Below, piece by piece: positions 31,379-39,700 of a stretch of 64,000 nt of DNA. The notes beneath the pieces were generated by a model. The model ran no database searches, was not told where the DNA came from, and saw nothing but the letters and a program-made list of their open reading frames with translations. Both the position numbers and the translations under genes were made by a program. This DNA comes from Mucilaginibacter sp. OK268. GTDB lineage: Bacteria; Bacteroidota; Bacteroidia; Sphingobacteriales; Sphingobacteriaceae. Every line of letters begins with the position of its first letter. Position 1 is the first letter of the stretch. The stretch spans positions 1 through 64,000 of the forward strand of contig NZ_FNJV01000003.1 in assembly GCF_900103125.1 (NCBI RefSeq), in the 5' to 3' direction.

Positions 31379-31386
31379 CAAATATA
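31379..31386 (-). promoter_or_regulatory. -7 promoter box for the SANT-like gene
   Basis: TATATTTG on the minus strand, exact TAnnTTTG match, 32 bases from the chosen ATG. Confidence 0.6.
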
Positions 31387-31422
31387 CCCAAAAAATCAAC
31401 GTGTTTTTATCGAAAAAGCTAA

Positions 31423-31439
31423 TAATGTTAGTAACATTA
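31423..31439. promoter_or_regulatory. Dyad TAATGTT-AGT-AACATTA
   Basis: Seven-base perfect arms in the divergent region between the SANT-like gene and the gene at 31513. Operator candidate. Confidence 0.35.
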
Positions 31440-31512
31440 GGTTGTGTTTAAAATATTCTTTAAAATACAAAATGGTTGTATATTAGTGTAAACCAAAACC
31501 TTTTATTAAACC

Positions 31513-31938
31513 ATGAGTTCATACGCCCACATTCAACATCAAACTGAATTTTTTATTTTTGAAAGTAGTCTTTCAGAATATTTTAACCCCAATGAAGATA
31601 TACATGATATAGTTTCATATAAATTGGATGTAAAAGCCAAGAGTAACATCCTCGAATTTGCTGTTTTAGGAATATATCGAGTGACACAAGGGGACATTAA
31701 TTCCAATCAAGAAGTGTATACTTTGATTGGAGGAAGGGTCTTTGAAATCGCAATGTATAGCAAAGATGATAATGACTCAAATAAAATTTTCGAAGAAGCC
31801 TTTTTAATTGTGTGGAATAACTTAAAATCACTGGCCGAGGAAAAAATTCATCTTAATTTAAGGAAATTTGTTTTTATAAATACTAATCTGGAAGCTTTCC
31901 ATGCAAATCTTCATTTACGTCTCCTTCAGATTCCTTAA
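31513..31938 (+). CDS. Hypothetical protein, SecB-like in appearance
   Basis: 141 residues, no signal. A beta-rich core (SYKLDVKAKSNILEFAVLGIYRV, EVYTLIGGRVFEIAMY) followed by two helices. The pattern reminds me of SecB-like chaperone folds found in mobile regions, but no motif is decisive. Its 3' end overlaps a possible small gene on the other strand. Confidence 0.5.
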   Translation: MSSYAHIQHQTEFFIFESSLSEYFNPNEDIHDIVSYKLDVKAKSNILEFAVLGIYRVTQGDINSNQEVYTLIGGRVFEIAMYSKDDNDSNKIFEEAFLIVWNNLKSLAEEKIHLNLRKFVFINTNLEAFHANLHLRLLQIP

Positions 31939-32026
31939 CAGTAAATAATCTAACTTCACTGTGAACCCAACCGTTTTCATTGCTTAATATGGCTAATAGC
32001 CATTGCTTTTTTTCTTCATCTGTCAT
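31883..32026 (-). CDS. Possible 47-residue gene
   Basis: ATG at 32026 opens MTDEEKKQWLLAILSNENGW, then VHSEVRLFTVKESEGD and a short tail to TAG. The composition is that of a soluble helix plus strand, unlike a random AT-rich frame. It overlaps the 3' end of the gene at 31513-31938 by 56 bases, tail to tail. No promoter box is seen and no family recognised. Confidence 0.35.
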   Translation of the reverse strand: MTDEEKKQWLLAILSNENGWVHSEVRLFTVKESEGDVNEDLHGKLPD

Positions 32027-32054
32027 AATACTTTTACTATAAATACTTCCAGAA

Positions 32055-32282
32055 ATGAATTTTGAAAAAAAAATCCCAGTGTTTTTAGAAACTATTGAAG
32101 CTTTTACTTTTGACCCATTTATAAATCCTTACTTTGACTTTTTAGAGAGCCTTATTATTAATGGTTATGTAGTCACCATACATAGAAACGGTCATGGGCT
32201 TGATAATCCAATGCAAACCATCGATGAAATTAACCATATGAGAAATTTTATAAAACATTATAAAAAAGCCATTGGAATGTAA
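32055..32282 (+). CDS. Hypothetical small protein
   Basis: 75 residues (MNFEKKIPVFLETIEAFTFD, NGYVVTIHRNGHGLDNPM, IDEINHMRNFIKHYKKAI). Soluble, no recognised family. It is AT-rich like the rest of the accessory region, without a clear promoter box. Confidence 0.45.
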   Translation: MNFEKKIPVFLETIEAFTFDPFINPYFDFLESLIINGYVVTIHRNGHGLDNPMQTIDEINHMRNFIKHYKKAIGM

Positions 32283-32366
32283 AAAATATATCCACTTTTC
32301 TTTTTATAGTCCAACTTGCATTTTTTCATTTATGCACTATATTCGTATTTAGGGCGGCAAATTAAT

Positions 32367-32380
32367 TCCGCCAACGGGTA
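32367..32380 (+). repeat. 14-bp GC-rich sequence, right inverted copy
   Basis: TCCGCCAACGGGTA, followed by GGGGTGT; the left copy at 26526-26539 (minus) is followed by CCCCTGT. Just before it, GGCGG and CCGCC (32353-32357 and 32368-32372) could pair. It lies between the last accessory gene and mnmA. Confidence 0.5.
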
Positions 32381-32452
32381 GGGGTGTTTTTTTAGACCTT
32401 CCATTTTATCCTCGGCTGCCCCAATAATGTATCAACATCAGGATCAAAAAGG

Positions 32453-32460
32453 TATCTTTG
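32453..32460 (+). promoter_or_regulatory. -7 promoter box for mnmA
   Basis: TATCTTTG, exact match, with the ATG only 7 bases downstream, which implies a leaderless or nearly leaderless mRNA. Confidence 0.65.
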
Positions 32461-32467
32461 CAAAATT

Positions 32468-33556
32468 ATGAGTAAGCATGGCAGGATCTTAGTGGCAATG
32501 AGTGGCGGGGTTGATAGTTCGGTAGCAGCAGTAATGTTGCATGAGCAGGGCTATGAAGTTATAGGTCTTACTATGAAAACCTGGGACTATGCCTCATCAG
32601 GCGGTAGTTCAAAAGAAACAGGTTGCTGCAGCCTGGACAGTATCAATGACGCCCGGGCTTTAGCGGTGGGTTATGGTTTCCCTCATTATATATTAGATAT
32701 CAGGAGTGAGTTTGGTGATTTTGTGATCGATAATTTTGTTGATGAGTATCTGGCTGGCCGTACCCCCAACCCATGTGTGTTATGCAACACCCATATTAAA
32801 TGGGATGCCCTTTTAAAACGTGCCGATAAACTCGATTGTGAATTTATTGCTACAGGGCATTATGCCAATATTCGATTACAGGATAACGGCCGTTATGTAA
32901 TATCAAAAGGAAAAGACGAGAACAAAGATCAGTCGTACGTACTATGGGGTGTATCTCAACAGAACCTTGCACGTACCAAATTCCCCTTAGGCAGTTTCTC
33001 TAAGCCTGAGATCAGGCAAATGGCTGTGGATATGGGTCAGATGGAACTAGCTGGCAAAAGCGAAAGCTATGAGATCTGCTTTGTTCCTGATAACGACTAT
33101 AGAGCCTTTTTAAGACACAAGGTTGAAGATCTGGATGATCGTATAGGCACGGGTAACTTTACGCTTACCAACGGCACCGTAGTGGGCAAGCATCAGGGAT
33201 ATCCGTTTTATACCATAGGTCAGCGTAAAGGATTGGGCATTGCATTGGGGCACCCTATGTTTGTTACAGCTATAGATCCGCAAACAAATACTGTTGTTTT
33301 AGGTACTGCTGATGAACTGGAACGCAAACAAGCCTGGGTTAAAAACCTTAACCTGGTTAAATATGCCAATATTAACGAACCTTTAGAAGCCATTACTAAA
33401 ATACGCTACAAAGATGCCGGTACGCAAAGCAGCATTGTACAAATGGGCGAACATATGAAAGTTGATTTTCATCATAATGTATCGGGCATTGCACCGGGCC
33501 AGTCTGCAGTATTTTATGAAGGTAATGACCTTCTGGGTGGTGGCTTCCTGATGTAG
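32468..33556 (+). CDS. mnmA: tRNA-specific 2-thiouridylase MnmA
   Basis: 362 residues; inserts sulfur at C2 of the wobble uridine in tRNA Lys, Glu and Gln. The PP-loop is VAMSGGVDSSVAAV near residue 10. The catalytic cysteine pair lies in RTPNPCVLCNTHIKWD and SYEICFVPD, and YFTIGQRKGLG-like sequence (PFYTIGQRKGLGI) marks the tRNA-binding domain. The start is fixed by the -7 box seven bases upstream. It depends on a cysteine desulfurase not in this window. Confidence 0.95.
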   Translation: MSKHGRILVAMSGGVDSSVAAVMLHEQGYEVIGLTMKTWDYASSGGSSKETGCCSLDSINDARALAVGYGFPHYILDIRSEFGDFVIDNFVDEYLAGRTPNPCVLCNTHIKWDALLKRADKLDCEFIATGHYANIRLQDNGRYVISKGKDENKDQSYVLWGVSQQNLARTKFPLGSFSKPEIRQMAVDMGQMELAGKSESYEICFVPDNDYRAFLRHKVEDLDDRIGTGNFTLTNGTVVGKHQGYPFYTIGQRKGLGIALGHPMFVTAIDPQTNTVVLGTADELERKQAWVKNLNLVKYANINEPLEAITKIRYKDAGTQSSIVQMGEHMKVDFHHNVSGIAPGQSAVFYEGNDLLGGGFLM

Positions 33557-33752
33557 GCATCCCCTACTGCGTGCTAAAGCCAAGTTGCTGGCCTGCAATT
33601 TTCATTATCAAAACGTCGTAAAACCCCGCTTTAATAATAATCCCGCATTCCAACTATTTACCCGCTCAGCCGTAAAAGCTTCCGGTCTTTTCCGAAAACA
33701 AATTTGCGTTTCACTTTCTTTATGTTTTATTTGCAAAAAAATAACTGCTTAA

Positions 33753-36143
33753 ATGGCCAAAAACCTACTCATAGTTGAATCTCCGGCGAAAGCCAAAACC
33801 ATCGAAGGATATCTTGGGAAAGACTTTACGGTTAAATCAAGTTACGGCCATATCCGTGATCTGGTAAAATCTGAAGATGCGATTGATATAGCTAATAATT
33901 TCACTCAGAAGTATGAAGTACCGGCCGATAAAAAGCAAGTTGTCAGTGAATTAAAGAAATTAGCTAAAGAAGCCGAAATGGTTTGGCTCGCATCGGACGA
34001 GGACCGCGAGGGAGAAGCCATATCCTGGCATTTATTTGAAACACTGGGTTTAAAAGATGCCACCACCAAGCGCATTGTTTTTCATGAAATAACCAAACCC
34101 GCCATTTTAAAGGCGATTGATACACCGCGTAAAATTGACTATAACCTGGTTAATGCCCAACAAGCCCGCCGTGTATTGGACAGATTAGTAGGTTTTGAGC
34201 TCTCTCCTGTTTTATGGAAAAAGGTAAAACCATCTTTATCTGCAGGCCGCGTACAATCAGTAGCTGTAAGGCTGATCGTTGATCGCGAGCGGGAGATCAA
34301 TAAATTTAAATCAGAAGCTGCTTTTAAGATAGTAGCCATATTTGGCAAGGGTAAAGAAGCGTTCAAAGCGGAGCTTCCTGAGCGTTTTAGCCAACAGGAA
34401 GACGCAGAAAAGTTCCTAACCGATTGTATGGGTGCCGATTTCGATATCCGTTCATTGGAAACAAAACCGGCAAAACGTTCACCCGCGGCGCCGTTTACAA
34501 CATCTACGCTACAACAGGAAGCCAGCAGGAAACTAGGTTACTCTGTGGCCCGTACTATGCAGGTTGCGCAGAAGCTATACGAATCGGGTAATATTACCTA
34601 TATGCGTACCGACTCGGTTAACTTGTCAGAAACCGCTTTGAATGCCGCACAACAAGAGATCATATCAGCCTACGGCGAAAAATATCATCATCACCGTAAA
34701 TACAAGACCAAAAATGCTAGTGCCCAGGAAGCGCATGAGGCAATAAGGCCAACTTATTTTAATAACCATACCATTGATGGCGATTCGTCAGAAAAACGTC
34801 TGTATGAGTTGATCTGGAAACGCGCTATCGCTTCACAGATGAGTGAAGCGCAGTTTGAAAAAACAACCGCCAAGATCAGTATCTCCAGCCGTAAAGAAGA
34901 GTTGACAGCCAATGGTGAAGTAATGAAGTTTGATGGTTTCCTGAAAGTTTACCTGGAATCGGCCGATGATGATGAAGAAGATACACAACAGGATGGCGAA
35001 AATACTATGCTGCCTCCTTTAACAAAAGGTCAGCGCCTGGCTTTACAGGAAATGTCGGCTACAGAACGCTTCTCTCGTCCACCTGCGCGTTATACCGAGG
35101 CCAGCTTAGTTAAAAAACTGGAAGAGTTAGGCATCGGCCGTCCTTCAACCTACGCCCCTACCATTTCAACCATTCAAAACCGTGGTTATGTGGTTAAGGA
35201 AGAGCGTGAAGGGAAAATACGTAATTTCAGAGTATTGACCCTAAAGGCTGATGCTATTGTTAAGGAAAACAAGACCGAAAACACGGGCGCTGAACGGGGT
35301 AAACTATTCCCTACGGATATTGGCGCGGTAGTTAACGATTTCCTGGTACAGTATTTTAATGATATTGTTGATTTTAACTTTACGGCAAGCGTTGAAAAGC
35401 AATTTGACGAAATAGCACAAGGCTTAAAAGAATGGACAGCCATGCTCCATGATTTTTACAACCCTTTTCATAAAGAAGTTCAAAGCACCATTGAAACGGC
35501 CGATAAAGCCACCGGTGAACGCGAATTAGGCGTACATCCGGAAAATGGCAAAAAAATATCGGTACGTATTGGCCGTTATGGCCCATTTGTGCAGGTAGGT
35601 GACAGCGCTACGGAAGAAAACGAAGAAAAACCGCTTTACGCGAGTTTAAGAAATGGCCAGAGTATAGAAACTATCAGCATTGAAGAAGCTTTGGAGTTGT
35701 TTAAATTACCCAAAGTTGTTGGTGAGTACGAAGGTAAAGTTATGAAGGTGGCTATTGGCCGTTTCGGACCTTATATCAGTCATAACAGCGCATTTGTTTC
35801 CTTGCCTAAGGAAATTGATCCGCTGGATGTTACCGAAGAACAGGCGATCGAGCTGATCAATGCTAAACGTAAAAAAGATGCTGAAAAGCTGATCAAATCA
35901 TTTGATGAAGATCCTGAGGTTAAAGTATTAAATGGTCGTTGGGGACCTTATATTGAATTTGGTAAGCTAAATGTTAAGATCCCTAAGGATAAAGACCCGT
36001 TGACGCTTACTTATGAAGAGTGCAAGGCCCTGGCCGACGCTATGCCAAAGGATGCTAAAAAAGGACGGTTTGGTAAAGCCGCTTCGGCAAAACCGGCGGC
36101 TAAAGCACCGGCAAAGAAAAAAGCGGCAGTAAAAAAGAAATGA
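33753..36143 (+). CDS. topA: DNA topoisomerase I
   Basis: 796 residues; relaxes negative supercoils. The Toprim domain starts NLLIVESPAKAKTIEGYLG and includes WLASDEDREGEAISWHL (acidic triad). The catalytic tyrosine is at about residue 283 in NITYMRTDSVNLS. PPARYTEASLVKKLEELGIGRPSTYAPTI is the conserved core. The C-terminus has three topoisomerase C-repeats (for example VRIGRYGPFVQVG) instead of zinc fingers, as usual in Bacteroidota, and a Lys/Ala-rich tail. Upstream TATGTTTTATTTG is only a near promoter match. Confidence 0.95.
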   Translation: MAKNLLIVESPAKAKTIEGYLGKDFTVKSSYGHIRDLVKSEDAIDIANNFTQKYEVPADKKQVVSELKKLAKEAEMVWLASDEDREGEAISWHLFETLGLKDATTKRIVFHEITKPAILKAIDTPRKIDYNLVNAQQARRVLDRLVGFELSPVLWKKVKPSLSAGRVQSVAVRLIVDREREINKFKSEAAFKIVAIFGKGKEAFKAELPERFSQQEDAEKFLTDCMGADFDIRSLETKPAKRSPAAPFTTSTLQQEASRKLGYSVARTMQVAQKLYESGNITYMRTDSVNLSETALNAAQQEIISAYGEKYHHHRKYKTKNASAQEAHEAIRPTYFNNHTIDGDSSEKRLYELIWKRAIASQMSEAQFEKTTAKISISSRKEELTANGEVMKFDGFLKVYLESADDDEEDTQQDGENTMLPPLTKGQRLALQEMSATERFSRPPARYTEASLVKKLEELGIGRPSTYAPTISTIQNRGYVVKEEREGKIRNFRVLTLKADAIVKENKTENTGAERGKLFPTDIGAVVNDFLVQYFNDIVDFNFTASVEKQFDEIAQGLKEWTAMLHDFYNPFHKEVQSTIETADKATGERELGVHPENGKKISVRIGRYGPFVQVGDSATEENEEKPLYASLRNGQSIETISIEEALELFKLPKVVGEYEGKVMKVAIGRFGPYISHNSAFVSLPKEIDPLDVTEEQAIELINAKRKKDAEKLIKSFDEDPEVKVLNGRWGPYIEFGKLNVKIPKDKDPLTLTYEECKALADAMPKDAKKGRFGKAASAKPAAKAPAKKKAAVKKK

Positions 36144-36159
36144 GCTTTAGTGAATGGTT

Positions 36160-36238
36160 TATTAGGTTGATTAAGTGAATAGTTGTTCTATCATTTATTT
36201 AACTACTCACCTAATCAACCACTCACCCAATCAACTAA
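36160..36238. repeat. Word-type palindrome, GTTGATT/GAGTGG family
   Basis: The left arm is TTAGGTTGATTAAGTG, AATAGTTG. The right arm is AACTACTCACCTAATC, AACCACTCACCCAATC. It is the same family as 184-262 and lies between topA and the next gene. Confidence 0.8.
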
Positions 36239-36241
36239 AAC

Positions 36242-36646
36242 ATGATAAAAGACCTTCCCGAAAATAACGTACAGGATATTGCAGTAGCAGTTGCATTGGA
36301 AAGTGAGAATATCGAAAGCAAAATATGGTATGTATATCTCATCAACCTCAAGAATCAACCTATTGAAAATGTGTTGGTCACATCCAAAGGTTATGGTGAA
36401 AAAGACGGTGTACAGGTAAAAACATCAACTTTGCGGCATATGTTTCCGGAAGTTCCCGGACAAGCATTTAAGCTTATTGAGCCTATTGATGAGCAAACAT
36501 TCGGTCTTAATAACGAATACTGGCTTAGCTACTATATCGGCAAGAACATCTACGATAAAAAGTTCATTTTTTTGCCTGAAAGCATTGTTGAAATGAATTT
36601 CATCAAACTCCCGGTGTTAAATAAGCCCGGTGTTATGATATTATAA
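36242..36646 (+). CDS. Conserved hypothetical protein
   Basis: 134 residues, soluble, no signal. It reads as a small beta-rich domain (SKIWYVYLINLKNQPIENVL, VTSKGYGEKDGVQVKTSTLRHMF, read in parts). I do not recognise a family, though its codon use matches the core genes and the fold resembles conserved Bacteroidota proteins of this length. It begins three bases after the palindromic repeat and is followed by the alpha-2-macroglobulin gene after 81 bases; co-transcription is possible. Confidence 0.7.
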   Translation: MIKDLPENNVQDIAVAVALESENIESKIWYVYLINLKNQPIENVLVTSKGYGEKDGVQVKTSTLRHMFPEVPGQAFKLIEPIDEQTFGLNNEYWLSYYIGKNIYDKKFIFLPESIVEMNFIKLPVLNKPGVMIL

Positions 36647-36727
36647 TCCCCCATAAAATAAGTTTTCCGTTTAATTATTTATTCTCATAAATTTTATAAT
36701 TTACATGACTATAAATAAACCTATTCC

Positions 36728-39700
36728 ATGGAGAACGGATATACCAAATTCCGCAGACGCAAAAGTATTATTACTATAGGTACATCACTTGCGCTCATCT
36801 TATTAGTTGTATACATTATTGCCAATGGCCGTAAAAAAGCGGCAGTCGACCCGGCATTTAGCAAGTATATTGAATCATATACCACCGGGGTCATCTCAAA
36901 AGAAAGTACTATCAGGATACGTCTTGCCGGTCAGGTACAGGTTACCCACCAGCAAAATGAACAGCTGAGCGATGATCTCTTCGACCTCTCCCCATCGGTA
37001 AAAGGAAAAGCTTACTGGGTTGATGCGCGTACTATTGAATTTAAACCAGCGGGAAAACTTGAGCCTGAAAAAAGCTATACAGTAGATTTTGACTTGGGTA
37101 AACTGATAGAGGTACCGCATAAGTTTGATCATTTTAAGTTCGGTTTCCAGGTAGTAAAGCCCGACTTTAACGTAAGCTTTAATGGTTTAACAACCGCCAC
37201 AAATACATCTATTGATGAAATGAAGCTGGATGGCATTATCCAAACCGCCGATACAGAAGACCCAGCCCTGGTTGAAAAACTATTGACCGTAAATTATGAC
37301 TTTCCCCTAAAAATAAGCTGGGAGCATAATACAGGTACCAAGGCACACCACTTTAAAATAACCGGATTAAAAAGACAATCCAACAAGGTTACCCCGGTCA
37401 CTATTAACTGGGATGGCAGCAGTCTTAACGTCGACAAAAAAGGCAACCAACATTTTGATGTACCTGCTATAGGCGATTTTAGAGTATTGGACATACGTGC
37501 CGTGCAGGATAATGATCAATATGTACTGGTGCAATTTTCTGATAATATACTGGTTGGGCAGGAATTAAACGGCCTTATAAGCATCAATAACATTACCGAC
37601 CCTGCTTATACCATTGATGGGAGCACGGTAAAATTATATTCTCCTGAGAATCTTGAGGGTAATTATAGCATCGTTGTAAATGAAGGCGTTGAAAACATAT
37701 CGCACAAAAAAATAATCAAAACATATACCGCCAGTGTATTTTTTGAGAACCGGCTACCCGCTGTAACCATACCGGGCAAAGGCGTTATCCTCCCCGACTC
37801 CGGTAAATTGATGATGCCTTTTGAAGCAGTGAATTTGAATGCCGTTGATGTAAGCATTATTAAAATATATGAAAGTAATGTACCGCAGTATTTCCAGAGC
37901 AATGGCTTTGATGGCGGTCAGGAACTACGTCAGGTGGGTAAACCCGTGGTTCAAAAAACCATCAGGCTTGATAATGATAAAGGTCTGAACCTGAATAAAA
38001 AGAACCGTTTCATGCTCGATCTGGATCAAATGATCCGTACAGAACCGGGGGCTATCTACCGGGTGGTGATCGGTTTCAGGAAGGAATACTCCCTGTATAA
38101 TTGCAGTATCGCCGGAGCAGGTACAAAAAGCAGCAATGGCGATGATGACGTATATAATGAAGGGGAATATTATAATGATAACAGTAAGGTAAATGATGAA
38201 GACGATGACTTTTGGTCGCGATATGATAATTTTTACCCCGACGGTTATAGCTGGCAGGACAGAAACAATGCCTGTACCCCATCCTACTTTACCAAAGAGC
38301 GTTGGGCAACGCGTAATATTATAGCCTCGAACATTGGGCTTATTGCCAAACGGGGCACTAATAATAGTATGCTGGTGGCTGTAACCGATATTTTAAGCGC
38401 GCAGCCCATGGGTGGTGTGGATCTGGAACTGTTGGATTATCAGAAACAGGTGATCTACAAAACCACATCCGGCGGAGATGGTATTGTGAAGTTTGATCTT
38501 AAACGTAAACCTTATTTACTGGTTGCCAAAAAAGGCGCTCAGCGAGGCTATTTGAAACTGGATGATGGCAGTTCCCTACCCCTCACCCGCTTTAACGTAG
38601 GCGGCGAAGAAGTACAGAGCGGTCTTAAAGGCTTTATATATGGTGACCGCGGCGTTTGGCGTCCGGGTGATTCCATTTACACATCCTTTATACTGGAGGA
38701 TAAATTAAAAACATTGCCACCAGATCATCCGGTTCAGTTTGAGTTATATGATCCGAATGGTAAGTTATACCGGCGCATCAGCAAAACAACGGCTTTAGAT
38801 GGCTTTTATAGCTTCCATACCGCTACAGAAATCTCATCGCCTACCGGTAACTGGACTGCTAAGGTAAAAGTTGGCGGGGCCTTGTTTGAAAAGAAGATCA
38901 AGGTAGAAACCATTATGCCTAACCGCATGAAACTTAGCCTTTCGTTTGGTGGTGCGGCCGAATTAACCAAGGGCAATAATGCCAATGGCAAACTGAGCGC
39001 GCAATGGTTGTTTGGCGGGGCCGCGCAAAATCTAAAAGCTAAGGTCGACGCCTTTTTAACACCCCAAACCACAAGCTTCAAAAAATATGAGGATTATGTT
39101 TTTGACGACCCAACGCTGGCCTTCAATACACAAACCCAAACCGTATTTGATGGTAAGCTCAGTGCAGATGGTGTAGCGGATGTAGATGCCAATATCAATG
39201 TAGAAAAACAGGCCCCGGGACAACTAAGGGCTAATTTCCTGGTTAAAGTATTTGAACCGGGTGGTAATTTCAGTATTCAGCAAACCACGCTGCCTTATAA
39301 CGTATATCCGGGCTATGTGGGTATTAAAACACCACAAGGCAGCGAACTTTCGGGCATGTTGGTTACGGATAAGGATCACCAGGTTGATATAGCCGACGTA
39401 GATGTACATGGTATCGCGTTGACTGGTGCCCGCACCGTTCAGCTTGAATTGTACAAAGTACAATGGCGCTGGTGGTGGGATCAAACCGGTAACGAAACAA
39501 GCAATTTTACGCAGGATAAATACAATAAACTTATTAAAGCTGCAACCGTACAGGTTACTAATGGACATGGCAAATGGACATTACGTGTACCTAAAGCCGA
39601 TTGGGGCCGCTATCTGATCAAGGTGAAAGACGAGCAAACAGGGCACTCTACCGGAAAATTCATTTATGTGGATTGGCCAAACTGGTCGGAAAGATTACAA

